Made by a program: the position numbers and the translations under genes
The notes under the pieces: generated by a model
Told to the model about the DNA's origin: nothing
The model's input: the letters and a program-made list of their open reading frames with translations, nothing else
Database searches by the model: none
Assembly: GCF_000733775.1 (NCBI RefSeq)
Contig: NZ_JPOE01000005.1
Span: 1,240,001 to 1,304,000, forward strand
Origin: Thiomonas sp. FB-Cd
Lineage (GTDB): Bacteria; Pseudomonadota; Gammaproteobacteria; Burkholderiales; Burkholderiaceae_C
Direction: 5' to 3'
DNA: 64,000 bases
Shown here: positions 1-8,614 of the stretch, piece by piece
How positions within the stretch are numbered: the stretch's first letter is position 1
How the letters are laid out: every line of letters begins with the position of its first letter

Positions 1-2322
1 GGCGCCGCTTGCCGTGCGCAGGTAGTAGTTCTTGAGCTGATCGGGGTTGAGCCTGAAGCGTTGCTCAACTTGCGGGATCACCTTGTAGGCGCGGCCGTCC
101 AGCTCGAAAAAGTTGACGTACCCGCCACCGAGCATGGCGGAAAGGGCGCTGCCAATTGATTGCATGCTCAGGCCGAGCTGCGCGGCCATATTGCGGTCGA
201 TTTCGATGCTGGTTTGAGGCAGGTCGATGCGAAGGTCAGACTGCAGGAACATGAAATTTCCCGTCTTCTGCGCATCCTGCAGAAATTTTTGCGACACCTG
301 GTAAAGCTTGCTGAAAGGCTCGGTCGTGGTAATCACAAACTGAATCGGCAGCCCGCGCGCACCCGGCAAAGAGGGCGGCTGGAAGACCGCGAGTTGGGAG
401 CCGGCAATGTGATTCAGCTTCTGCTGCAAAACCGGCTGGAGCTGGGTGGCGGTTTGGGTCCGCTGATCCCATGGCTTCAACACCATGCCGCCAATGACCT
501 GTGTGGGCGTATTGAGCTGGAAGACGTGGTCGGTTTCCGGGAAGGTCTTGTAGGCCTGGTAAACCTGGTTGGCGTAGAGCTGGCGCTGGTTGAGGGTCGC
601 CGTCGGATTGTTGAAGGCAATGGAGATGAGCACGCCCTGGTCTTCCTGCGGCGCCAGCTCCGATTTCGAGGTGGAGTACAGGTAATAGATCGAGCCCAGG
701 ATGAGAATGGCCAGCACGGCTGTTACCGGCAGGAAGTCCAGTGAGCCGTGCAATGTGCGCTCGTAGCGTTTGTGCAGGCGGTCAAAGCTGCGGTCAAGGA
801 AGAGCACCAGCCGGTCCTGCCAGCTGTGGCTTTGGGGGTTCGCAGCCTTGAGCAGGTGCGAGCACAGCATGGGCGTAAGCGTGAGCGCGATGACGGCGGA
901 AATGATCACCGTGCCGACAAGCGTGAAGGCGAACTCGGTGAACAGCGCTCCCGTCAGCCCGCCCATGAAGCCAATGGGCACGTACACCGCAACCAGCACG
1001 ATGGCCATCGCGATGATGGGATTCGCCAGCTCGCGCGCCGCACGCACGGCGGCATCCCTGCGCGACATGCCCTCTTCCAGGTGCCGGCTGATGTTCTCCA
1101 CGACGATGATGGCGTCGTCGACCACCAGTCCAATGGCCAGCACAATGGCCAGGAGGGTCAGCAGGTTGATGGAGTAGCCCAGCGCGAGCATCACCGTGAA
1201 GGTCCCGATGATGGAAAGCGGTATGGCGACGAGCGGAATGATGACCGAGCGCAGCGAGCCGAGGAAGACGAACACCACCGCGCTCACGATGAGAACGGCT
1301 TCAAACAGGGTTTTGATGACCTCGTCGATGGAGGCGTTGACGAACTTGGTCGAGTCGTAGACGATCGCGCCATTCAGGCCCGCGGGCAGTTGCGACTGGA
1401 TGTCGGGGAAGGCCTTGTGCACGCGCGCGATGACGTCGAGGAGGTTCGCGCCAGGAGCCACTTGGATGCCCACATACACCGAGGTCTTGCCGTCAAAGGC
1501 GACCGAGGTGTCATAGTCGTCCGAACCCAGTGTGACGTTGGCCACATCGTCCAGCCGCACGACCTGTCCATTCGAGGACTTGACCACCATCTTCTTGAAG
1601 CCGTCCAAAGACTTCAAGTCCGTGTTCGCCGACAGATTGACCTGCACCATCTGGCCTTTGGTGCTGCCGGTGGAGGCCAGGTAGTTATTGGCTGCCAGCG
1701 CGCTGTAGACATCGGCCGCCGTAAGCCCGTACGCGGCAAGCTTCTCCGGGTCCAGCCAGGCGCGAAGCGCAAAATTCTTCGCGCCGATGATCTCGGCCGT
1801 CTGAACGCCATTGATCGACTGCAGCTTGGGTTGCACCGCGCGGATCAGATAGTCCGTGATCTGGTTGGGCTTCAGGACGTTGCTGTAGAAGCCGATGTAC
1901 ATCGCATCGATCGTCTGGCCGATGCTCACCGATAGCACCGGCTTTTCCGACTGCGGCGGCAACTGGTTGAGAACCGAGTTCACCTTGGTGTTGATTTCGG
2001 TAAGCGCCTTGTCCGGGTCATAGTTCAGACGCAAATTGGCCGTGATGGTGCTCACACCCTGGATACTGCTCGACGTCATGTCGTCAATGCCATTGGCCTG
2101 GGCGATGGCGTTTTCCAGCGGTGTGGTGATAAAGCTGGCGACAAGGTTGGCATCGGCGCCGGGATAGGCGGTGGTGATCGTGACAACGGCGTTTTGCGTG
2201 TAGGGATACTGCAGCACCGGCAGCAGCCCCATCGAGCGCAAACCCAGCACCAGGATCACGAGGCTGACCACGGTGGCAAGCACCGGGCGCTCGATGAAGA
2301 TGTCCGTGAATTTCTTGTTCAT
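1..2322 (-). CDS. RND efflux pump inner-membrane transporter (HAE1 type), C-terminus cut by window edge
   Basis: The first 774 codons of a resistance-nodulation-division pump, the proton-driven inner-membrane part of a tripartite drug/solute exporter. The N-terminus (MNKKFTDIFIERPVLA) is the classic AcrB/MexB opening with the first membrane helix. The proton-relay aspartate pair is visible in GLVVDDAIIVVEN at about residue 400, inside the first block of transmembrane helices. Usual length is about 1030-1050 residues, so roughly 260 C-terminal residues lie outside the window. It starts 25 bases after the adaptor gene ends and is the last of the three operon genes seen. The substrate cannot be told from sequence. 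Confidence 0.93.
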   Translation of the reverse strand, partial: MNKKFTDIFIERPVLATVVSLVILVLGLRSMGLLPVLQYPYTQNAVVTITTAYPGADANLVASFITTPLENAIAQANGIDDMTSSSIQGVSTITANLRLNYDPDKALTEINTKVNSVLNQLPPQSEKPVLSVSIGQTIDAMYIGFYSNVLKPNQITDYLIRAVQPKLQSINGVQTAEIIGAKNFALRAWLDPEKLAAYGLTAADVYSALAANNYLASTGSTKGQMVQVNLSANTDLKSLDGFKKMVVKSSNGQVVRLDDVANVTLGSDDYDTSVAFDGKTSVYVGIQVAPGANLLDVIARVHKAFPDIQSQLPAGLNGAIVYDSTKFVNASIDEVIKTLFEAVLIVSAVVFVFLGSLRSVIIPLVAIPLSIIGTFTVMLALGYSINLLTLLAIVLAIGLVVDDAIIVVENISRHLEEGMSRRDAAVRAARELANPIIAMAIVLVAVYVPIGFMGGLTGALFTEFAFTLVGTVIISAVIALTLTPMLCSHLLKAANPQSHSWQDRLVLFLDRSFDRLHKRYERTLHGSLDFLPVTAVLAILILGSIYYLYSTSKSELAPQEDQGVLISIAFNNPTATLNQRQLYANQVYQAYKTFPETDHVFQLNTPTQVIGGMVLKPWDQRTQTATQLQPVLQQKLNHIAGSQLAVFQPPSLPGARGLPIQFVITTTEPFSKLYQVSQKFLQDAQKTGNFMFLQSDLRIDLPQTSIEIDRNMAAQLGLSMQSIGSALSAMLGGGYVNFFELDGRAYKVIPQVEQRFRLNPDQLKNYYLRTASGA

Positions 2323-2347
2323 GCGCAGTTCTCGTTGCGGGTTGCCA

Positions 2348-3490
2348 TCAGGAGTTGGGCACCTGCGGGTTCGGGCTGTTGGCTGGCTCCACGGAGTTGT
2401 TCACCAGGATCGGCGAGCCATTGCGCAACTTGAGTTGCCCGGCGGTCACCACCGTCTCGCCTGACTGCACGCCCTTGAGCACGGCCACCTGGTCACCGCG
2501 GGTTGGGCCGGTTGTGATGAAGCGCTGCTCGGCGACGAGCGCCGGCTTGCCATTCGGTCCTTTGCCGTGCGTCTTCACCACGAACACCGTCGCACCATAA
2601 GGGTTGTAAGACACGGCGGCATTGGGCAGGGTGATGTAGTCGCGCGGCTGGCCTTCGGAAACACGCACGGTGGCAAACAGCCCGGGCAGCAGGGTTCCGT
2701 TCGGATTGGGCAGGCGCGCGCGCACCTTGAGGTTGCGCGTCGCCGTGTCGACCTGGGGTTCAATGGCAGTGACCGTCGCCTCGAAGACCTTCCCCGGTGC
2801 CGCGCTCGTTTCGACCTGGGCCTTCATGCCGAGGTGGATCAGGTCGATCTGGTTCTGCGGCACGGTGAAATCGATTTCCATGGGATCAAGCCGTTGCAGC
2901 GTGACCGTCGCCGTTCCTGGGGCGAGGTACTGGCCCAGATTGACTTGCCGGATGCCCAGTTGCCCTGAAAACGGGGCGGAGATGGTTTTCTGGGCGATGA
3001 GTGCCTTTTGCGCGGCGACCTGCGCCTGTGCGCTCTTGAGCGCAGCCGCATCGGTATCAACCACGGCTTGGCTGACCGCCTGCACCTTGAGCTGAGCCTC
3101 GTCACGCTTGAGGTTGAGCTGGGCAAGTGCCGCCTGCGCCTCGAGCTGTGCCAGTTGCGCCTTCAATGGCGAGGGATTGAGCTCCACCAGCGGCTGGCCG
3201 GCGTGCACCTTTTGTCCCGAATCAAAGTGAATGGCAGTCACCAAGCCACTTACCTCGGCGCTCAGCGTGGCCTCCTGGCTTGCACGGAGATTGCCCAGCG
3301 CCTCAACCGTCGGCTGCCAGCTCGATTCCCGTGCCACCGTGGTCGATACCGTCTGCGGCGGGTTGGCCATGCCCTTGATCGCCTTGGCGATCATGGTGCT
3401 TTTGAAGCTCTGAAACCACACCACCCCGCCGAGAACGATGGCGGCGATGATAAGCATGATGATCATGCGTTTGGTGGTGCCCTTAGTCAT
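2348..3490 (-). CDS. RND efflux periplasmic adaptor (membrane fusion protein)
   Basis: A 380-residue adaptor that links the inner-membrane pump to the outer-membrane channel. Residues 9-29 form an N-terminal membrane anchor (MIIMLIIAAIVLGGVVWF). It is followed by the biotinyl-lipoyl half-motif around LSAEVSGLVTAIHFDSGQKV, an alpha-helical hairpin rich in Ala/Gln/Leu, the second lipoyl half (ISAPFSGQLGIRQVNLGQYL) and beta-barrel segments. The length is normal for the HlyD/AcrA family. The pump gene follows directly. The outer-membrane factor gene precedes it, separated by 81 bases that contain a terminator-like hairpin. Confidence 0.93.
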   Translation of the reverse strand: MTKGTTKRMIIMLIIAAIVLGGVVWFQSFKSTMIAKAIKGMANPPQTVSTTVARESSWQPTVEALGNLRASQEATLSAEVSGLVTAIHFDSGQKVHAGQPLVELNPSPLKAQLAQLEAQAALAQLNLKRDEAQLKVQAVSQAVVDTDAAALKSAQAQVAAQKALIAQKTISAPFSGQLGIRQVNLGQYLAPGTATVTLQRLDPMEIDFTVPQNQIDLIHLGMKAQVETSAAPGKVFEATVTAIEPQVDTATRNLKVRARLPNPNGTLLPGLFATVRVSEGQPRDYITLPNAAVSYNPYGATVFVVKTHGKGPNGKPALVAEQRFITTGPTRGDQVAVLKGVQSGETVVTAGQLKLRNGSPILVNNSVEPANSPNPQVPNS

Positions 3491-3530
3491 TGCTCACTCC
3501 GTCTTCTTTCTGATCGCGTAAAAAAGTCAA

Positions 3531-3562
3531 GATCAGGTCGCTGCCTTTGCGGCGACCTGATC
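3531..3562 (-). terminator. Terminator-like hairpin between the outer-membrane factor and adaptor genes
   Basis: Perfect 11-bp inverted repeat GATCAGGTCGC (3531-3541) / GCGACCTGATC (3552-3562). Read on the minus strand, the second arm is followed after five bases by a run of six T. This is the form of an intrinsic terminator or attenuator inside the efflux operon, nine bases beyond the stop of the outer-membrane factor gene. Confidence 0.6.
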
Positions 3563-3571
3563 GAACAAAAC

Positions 3572-5104
3572 TCAGGGTTGAGATGGGCCGCCTTGCTGCG
3601 CCGCACCAGGCATCGAGGGCGCACCCGCGGCAGCCGTCGACGTGGTCAGCACGCCGCCGCCCATGGCCTGATAGAGGGCGGCGCTATCGGCGAGCCGGGC
3701 TGCTTGCGCTGCGATGAGGCTGATGCGGGTTTGCTGCGCCTGTTGTTGTGCCGTGAGCAGCTGCAGGTAACTGGCGGCGCCAAGCTGGTACTGCTGCTCG
3801 ACGAGCTTGAGCGACTCTTGGGCAGCCAGATCAGCCGCGGCTTGGGCTTGGAGGGCCTGGGAGTCGTTTTCGAGCTGACGCAGTGCGTCGGCCACGTTGC
3901 GCAGTGCTTGCAGTACGGTTTGCTGGTAGTTTGCGCCCGCCGCCTGCAAGCTGGCCTGCGCTGCGCTGGCACCGGACTTCAGGCCCGCATTGAATAGCGG
4001 CTGGGCCAATTGCCCCGCCAGGTTCCAGACCATCGAGCCGGGGCCGAAGAGTGCGCCGGTCGTGAGCGCCTGCGTACCAAAGCTCGCGCTGAGGTTGATC
4101 TGCGGATACAGATTCGAAATGGCCACACCGTACTGCGCGGTGGCGGCATGCAGCAAGGCTGTGGACGCCTGGATGTCGGGCCGCTGGCGCACCAGCTCGG
4201 AGGGTATGACGACCGGCAACTGCCCAGGCAGAGTGAAGTCAGCGAGTGCGAAGTGCGGAATATCCGTCGCCCCCGGCGCCTGGCCAATCAAGACCGCCAG
4301 GAGGTGGTCGGCCTGCTCCAGCTTGTTGCGCAATGCTGGCAAGGTGGCGCGGGTTTGCTCCGTCTGGGTCTGGAGGGTGAGCACGTCGGCACGCGCGGCC
4401 GCGCCGAGCTCAAAGCGCTTGCGCGCGATGTCGAGTTGCGCTTGCTGCGCCTTGAGGATGGCTTGCGTCGCCTGCAATTGGGAAGCGACCTGGGCTTGGC
4501 CAAAGGCGGTGGTGACGACATTTCCGGCCAGAGTCAGACGCGCGCCTGCAAGCTGGAAGCTTTGATAGTCCGCCTGTGCCGCCAGCGCCTCCAGCGCGCG
4601 CCGATTGCCGCCGAACAAATCCAGGTTGTAGTTGACGGCGACGCCAGCGTTATACAGGTTATAAATCGTTTGCCGTGAGCTGCTCTGTCCCAGGCTGGCC
4701 GCATTGATTTCATTGCGGCTGGCACCAAGTTTGCCATTCAGCGTGGGGTACAGGGTGGAGCCGGCTTGCGCTTCATAGGTCTGGCGTGCTTGGCGCAGCG
4801 TGGCCTCAGCCGCAGCCAAGGTCGGGCTGTTGTCGAGGGCCCGCGCGACAAGTGCATCAAGCTTCTCCGATCCGAACGCACGCCACCAGTCCGCTGCAAC
4901 CGCCGGGGCCGCAGCGAGACGCTGCGCCGAGCCCAGGGCCACGGGCGCCGACGCAGTGGCCGTGGGCGAAGGCGCACGCGTGTAGCTGTCGACTGCAGGC
5001 GGCGCCGGCGACTTGAAGTTGGGCCCGACCGTGGTGCAGCCGACCAGCAGCGCTGCTGCAAGAGCCGTCCATAGGGCGCGCGGTGGCACGGTCAATCGAT
5101 GCAT
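3572..5104 (-). CDS. Outer-membrane efflux lipoprotein, NodT/OprM family
   Basis: A 510-residue TolC-like outer-membrane channel of the RND system. The N-terminus is a lipoprotein signal with a lipobox ending in Cys (LLVGC, about residues 19-23). The mature part holds two outer-membrane efflux repeats with long Ala/Gln/Leu helical hairpins, and motifs typical of the NodT family such as NYNLDLFGGNRR and ELVRQRPDIQAS. The C-terminal tail is low-complexity (Ala, Pro, Gly). It is the promoter-proximal gene of the minus-strand efflux operon, divergent from an AraC-type regulator. Confidence 0.93.
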   Translation of the reverse strand: MHRLTVPPRALWTALAAALLVGCTTVGPNFKSPAPPAVDSYTRAPSPTATASAPVALGSAQRLAAAPAVAADWWRAFGSEKLDALVARALDNSPTLAAAEATLRQARQTYEAQAGSTLYPTLNGKLGASRNEINAASLGQSSSRQTIYNLYNAGVAVNYNLDLFGGNRRALEALAAQADYQSFQLAGARLTLAGNVVTTAFGQAQVASQLQATQAILKAQQAQLDIARKRFELGAAARADVLTLQTQTEQTRATLPALRNKLEQADHLLAVLIGQAPGATDIPHFALADFTLPGQLPVVIPSELVRQRPDIQASTALLHAATAQYGVAISNLYPQINLSASFGTQALTTGALFGPGSMVWNLAGQLAQPLFNAGLKSGASAAQASLQAAGANYQQTVLQALRNVADALRQLENDSQALQAQAAADLAAQESLKLVEQQYQLGAASYLQLLTAQQQAQQTRISLIAAQAARLADSAALYQAMGGGVLTTSTAAAGAPSMPGAAQQGGPSQP

Positions 5105-5415
5105 GGTGTCGTGATCCTGAGTCTAGGGAAACGGGCGATCGGGCTAAGCTGCCCAGCCGTCCTTCGCTTCGCGCAGTTGGCTTGCAGAGCTAGGGCCTTG
5201 TAGGCTGCGATTCTAGGGAGCAGGCGCCAAGCGCGCTGACGCCCCTCGGCGGGCGGGGGGCATTACCAATAGCCTGTCATGGTAGGCGTTGGTCGATTGG
5301 CGTGGTTGCTCTACTATGCCAATGAATAGCTCAATTGAGCCAAGTGGCCCGAGGGGGGTCGTCGAACCCCGCCATTGGCACACCTCATCCCCCTGCGCGC
5401 CAGGCGCGACGTTCC
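5105..5415. promoter_or_regulatory. Divergent promoter region between efflux operon and araC-type gene
   Basis: About 310 bases without a gene. The hexamer CTAGGG occurs three times (5123-5128, 5190-5195, 5213-5218); two copies sit in the longer word TCTAGGGA (5122-5129, 5212-5219). CTAG is usually rare in GC-rich proteobacteria, so these are candidate operator repeats. A weak sigma-70-like pair for the plus-strand gene is TTGGTC (5289-5294) and TACTAT (5312-5317) with a 17-base spacer. Both are suggestions from reading only. Confidence 0.35.
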
Positions 5416-6258
5416 ATGGCACTGTCTGATGCGATCCGCGCTCAAATCAACCGGTCCGAAGGGGTTGAAATGGTTGTCGTGAACGTGCGCAACGAGGAAG
5501 CGTTCGACCCCACCAGTCATGTGCTGCCTCGGGGCACCTTGTTCCTGCTGACAGAGGGCCTGGTGGCTGTCGAGACGCGGCAGGGGCGTTTCGTTGCGGG
5601 GGCGCGCTCGATCGGCTGGATGCCACCGGGGGCGCCGCATGCAGTGCAGTCTTACGGCCCGACAGCCGGATTCGGCGCGTTCCTGCGCCCGGATCTTTGC
5701 GTTGGCATGCCTGCGCATCCCGCCAATTTTCAGGCCACTGCTCTGGCCGTGCTGGTGCTCCAGCGCGCCGTGGGCTGGCCCATCGACTCGGCGCTTGCAC
5801 CCGCCCAGAGGCGTTTGGTGCTGGTGCTTCTTGACGAGTTGCAGCAAGCGTCCGCGCAGCCCCTGCAACTGCCATGGCCTGAGGATGAACGCCTGCTCGC
5901 AGTGGCACGCGCACTCCTCGCAAATCCGGCCAGCCCGCGGCGGCTCCAGCAGTGGGCACGGTTTGCCGAAATGAGCCCGCGCAGCCTGAGCCGCAAGTTT
6001 GTCCAGGAGACCGGGATGACCTTCGCGCGATGGCGGCAATGGGCCAGGCTCATCCAGTCGCTCGAGTGGCTGGCCGAAGGGCAGGCCGTCAAGAGCGTTT
6101 CGCTCTCATTGGGCTACAGCAGCGTCAGTGCCTTCATCAAGGTTTTTCGCGAGGCGCTGGGCAGTACGCCGGCAGCCTATTTCCAAACCCGGGCCGCCGA
6201 CGCAGAGCGTGCCGGGCGCCGGGACAGCCAAGCCGATCCGATTCGGCCCGCAGAATAA
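5416..6258 (+). CDS. AraC-family transcriptional regulator
   Basis: A regulator of about 280 residues. The N-terminal half is a cupin-like sensor domain (LTEGLVAVETRQGRFVAGARS, IGWMPPGAPHAV). The last roughly 100 residues form two helix-turn-helix units, with the recognisable AraC text ARFAEMSPRSLSRKFVQETG and SLSLGYSSVSAFIKVFREALG. I chose the ATG at 5416. A TTG at 5335 gives a longer form without family support, and an ATG at 5470 has a better purine-rich leader (aagggg) but would trim the cupin domain. Its divergent placement makes it the probable regulator of the RND efflux operon (inference). Confidence 0.88.
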   Translation: MALSDAIRAQINRSEGVEMVVVNVRNEEAFDPTSHVLPRGTLFLLTEGLVAVETRQGRFVAGARSIGWMPPGAPHAVQSYGPTAGFGAFLRPDLCVGMPAHPANFQATALAVLVLQRAVGWPIDSALAPAQRRLVLVLLDELQQASAQPLQLPWPEDERLLAVARALLANPASPRRLQQWARFAEMSPRSLSRKFVQETGMTFARWRQWARLIQSLEWLAEGQAVKSVSLSLGYSSVSAFIKVFREALGSTPAAYFQTRAADAERAGRRDSQADPIRPAE

Positions 6259-6326
6259 GCTCATTCCCGCAAAGTCTTTGGAAAGTGCGCCAAGCCGGAT
6301 TACGCTCAGGGCTAGGGGCGCAACCC

Positions 6327-6360
6327 GCCGCGGTCAACGCGGGTCAGCGTTGACCGCGGC
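6327..6360. promoter_or_regulatory. Perfect 14-bp inverted repeat in the metY leader
   Basis: Arms GCCGCGGTCAACGC (6327-6340) and GCGTTGACCGCGGC (6347-6360) with a 6-base loop. It lies between the stop of the araC-type gene (6258) and the metY start (6378), just before the ribosome-binding site AGGAGA (6366-6371). No T-run follows, so a simple intrinsic terminator is unlikely. It could be a dyad operator or an mRNA hairpin. Confidence 0.55.
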
Positions 6361-6377
6361 GATACGAGGAGACTTCC

Positions 6378-7649
6378 ATGCGATTCGAAACCCAAGTGAT
6401 TCATGCGGGCTACAAGCCCGATCCCACCACCCGCGCGGTGGCCACGCCCATCTACCAGACCGTGTCCTATGCGTTTGACAATACGCAGCACGGCGCGGAC
6501 CTGTTCGATTTGAAGGTGCCGGGCAACATCTACACGCGCATCATGAACCCGACCAACGCCGTGCTGGAAGAGCGCGTGGCTGCACTGGAAGGCGGGTTGG
6601 CTGCACTCACACTTGCCTCGGGCATGGCGGCCATCACGGCAGCCGTGCAGACGATCGCGGAGGCCGGGGACAACATCGTCTCCAGCAGCCGGCTGTATGG
6701 TGGCACCTACAACCTGTTTGCGCACACCTTTCCTCGCCAAGGCATCGAGGTGCGCTTTGCCGATCCGGCCGACCCGGCAAGCTTTGCCCGACTGATCGAT
6801 GCCCGCACCAAGGCTTTGTACTGCGAAACGATCGGCAACCCACTTGGCAACGTCACCGATATTGGCGCGCTGGCGACAGTGGCCCGTGCTGCAGGCGTTC
6901 CTCTGATCGTCGATAACACCGTACCTTCGCCGTATCTGTGCCGTCCCATTGAGCATGGCGCTGACATCGTGGTGCATTCGCTCACCAAGTACCTGGGCGG
7001 GCATGGCAACAGCGTGGGGGGGGCCATCGTCGATTCGGGCAAGTTCGATTGGTCCAGGCACGCTGAGCGATTCAAGCTGTTGGTGCAGCCGGACGCGAGC
7101 TACCACGGCGTGGCTTATGCGCAGCATTTTGGGGCAGCCGCCTTCATCGCCCGGGCTCGCGTCGTGCCGTTGCGCAATATGGGAGCGGCGCTGTCGCCTC
7201 TCAACGCCTTTCTGATTCTGCAGGGCATCGAAACACTCCCGCTGCGCATGGATCGGATCTGCCACAACGCGCTGCGTATTGCCGAGCACTTGCGCAAGCA
7301 TCCCAAGGTGGCCTGGGTCGGCTATGCGGGCCTGCCCGATCATCCAGACCATGATGTATGCCAGCGCCTGATGCACGGTCGAGCCTCCGGTATCCTTGGC
7401 TTCGGCGTGAAGGGAGGCAGAGAGGCCGGGGCACGCTTCCAGGACGCCCTGGAACTCTTCACGCGGCTGGTGAATATTGGTGATTGCAAATCGCTCGCCT
7501 GCCACCCGGCCACGACCACCCATCGCCAATTGAATGAGCAGGAGCTGGTGGCTGCCGGGGTCACGCCGGATATGGTGCGCCTCTCCATCGGCATCGAGCA
7601 TGCCGACGACCTGATCGCCGATTTGGATCGCGCGCTGGCGGCGGCCTGA
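6378..7649 (+). CDS. metY: O-acetylhomoserine (thiol)-lyase / sulfhydrylase, Cys/Met metabolism PLP enzyme
   Basis: A 423-residue fold-type I PLP enzyme that most likely makes homocysteine from an activated homoserine and sulfide in the cytoplasm. The Schiff-base lysine is K204 in the signature VVHSLTKYLGGHGNSVGG. The conserved TPIYQTVSYAF and SGMAAITAAV segments and the C-terminal SLACHPATTTHRQL motif are all present. Length and the long insert before the C-terminal motif fit the MetY group better than MetB or MetC. A methionine gamma-lyase-like activity cannot be excluded. The start is supported by AGGAGA seven bases upstream. Confidence 0.88.
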   Translation: MRFETQVIHAGYKPDPTTRAVATPIYQTVSYAFDNTQHGADLFDLKVPGNIYTRIMNPTNAVLEERVAALEGGLAALTLASGMAAITAAVQTIAEAGDNIVSSSRLYGGTYNLFAHTFPRQGIEVRFADPADPASFARLIDARTKALYCETIGNPLGNVTDIGALATVARAAGVPLIVDNTVPSPYLCRPIEHGADIVVHSLTKYLGGHGNSVGGAIVDSGKFDWSRHAERFKLLVQPDASYHGVAYAQHFGAAAFIARARVVPLRNMGAALSPLNAFLILQGIETLPLRMDRICHNALRIAEHLRKHPKVAWVGYAGLPDHPDHDVCQRLMHGRASGILGFGVKGGREAGARFQDALELFTRLVNIGDCKSLACHPATTTHRQLNEQELVAAGVTPDMVRLSIGIEHADDLIADLDRALAAA

Positions 7650-7663
7650 ATCGGGACGGCGAT

Positions 7664-7772
7664 CGCTTTGGCGTTAAGCGCCAAAGCGCCGATTGTCAGC
7701 GCCAGAGGCGCTGGTGCGTTAAAGGCAGTGCACAATTTGACCAAAACGCGCCGGGCGCGCTGCGCGCCCGGC
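7664..7772. terminator. Three consecutive hairpins downstream of metY
   Basis: Three inverted repeats lie in 110 bases: CGCTTTGGCG / CGCCAAAGCG (7664-7673 / 7679-7688), CAGCGCC / GGCGCTG (7697-7703 / 7707-7713), and GCCGGGCGCGC / GCGCGCCCGGC (7750-7760 / 7762-7772). None is followed by a strong T-run. They probably end or stabilise the metY transcript. Confidence 0.45.
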
Positions 7773-7807
7773 TTCGACATTTCGACATTCCTTTTCCAAC
7801 TCGACCT

Positions 7808-8614
7808 ATGACGCAAAACCCCATTCCACCCCAGTCGACAACCGGCTCATCGATCCCCAAAGCGGCCTGGATCGCCGCCGGTACGATCGGGACGCTTATC
7901 GTGGTTCTGCTGGCGGCCGTGCTTTATAAGCTGAGTGCGCCTGCTGCACCAACCAGTGCACTTCCGGGGCCGGCCCCGGCCTCGATGCCGGCGCCGCCAG
8001 GCCAGACGCTTGGCGCAGGCAACAATCCACAATCGGCAGTTGCCGTCACGAATGCGAATCCTGCAGCACCCGGTTCGGCGCAATTCCCCGCATTGCGACC
8101 GTCCACCACGCAAGCGGGGCAGGAGCCAAGGCCGGCGAGTGGTCGTACAGCTTCGGTGACGGGCCGGTCGTCGGGCGACGAGCGCGCTGAGCGACCCGTC
8201 GCAAGCACAGGCAGCACCAATGGCGCATATGCACCGCAGACATTTTCGCCCCAGCAGGCGCCGGTGCAGCAGCCGCAAGTTTGCAGTACCTGTGGCACGG
8301 TGGTGGCGGTGGCCCCGGTGCAGCAACCGGGTCAAGCCAACGGTGTAGGCGCGGTGGTGGGCGGCTTGGTCGGCGGCTTGCTCGGTAACCAGGTCGGAGG
8401 TGGCAACGGGCGCACCGCCGCCACGGTGATTGGCGCCGTCGGCGGCGGCTTGGCGGGCAACGAGGTGCAAAAACGCGTGAACGCCAAGACCGTATACCAG
8501 GTGCAGGTCCGCATGGATGATGGCCAGGTTCGCACCACGACCGTGGGCGTCGAGCCTCCCGTGGGCCAGCGCGTGCAGTTTGGCGCCGATGGGGGCCTGA
8601 ATCCCTTGCCCTGA
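7808..8614 (+). CDS. Glycine-zipper 2TM domain membrane protein
   Basis: A 268-residue protein with an N-terminal membrane helix (about residues 18-42, AAWIAAGTIGTLIVVLLAAVL). A long Ala/Pro/Ser/Gly-rich low-complexity linker follows (about 45-160). Then comes a glycine-zipper segment (VVGGLVGGLLGNQVGGG ... IGAVGGGLAGNEVQKR) and a short C-terminal domain with YQVQVRMDDGQVRTTT. This is the pattern of Rickettsia 17-kDa-antigen/SlyB-like envelope proteins. There is a CSTCGTVV double-cysteine element ahead of the zipper. Function is unknown; an envelope role is inferred. The ribosome-binding site is weak. Confidence 0.8.
   Translation: MTQNPIPPQSTTGSSIPKAAWIAAGTIGTLIVVLLAAVLYKLSAPAAPTSALPGPAPASMPAPPGQTLGAGNNPQSAVAVTNANPAAPGSAQFPALRPSTTQAGQEPRPASGRTASVTGRSSGDERAERPVASTGSTNGAYAPQTFSPQQAPVQQPQVCSTCGTVVAVAPVQQPGQANGVGAVVGGLVGGLLGNQVGGGNGRTAATVIGAVGGGLAGNEVQKRVNAKTVYQVQVRMDDGQVRTTTVGVEPPVGQRVQFGADGGLNPLP

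Noticed and set aside
748..1935. Long plus-strand open frame (395 codons)
   Set aside because: Antisense of the RND pump gene, whose minus-strand translation shows clear family motifs throughout.
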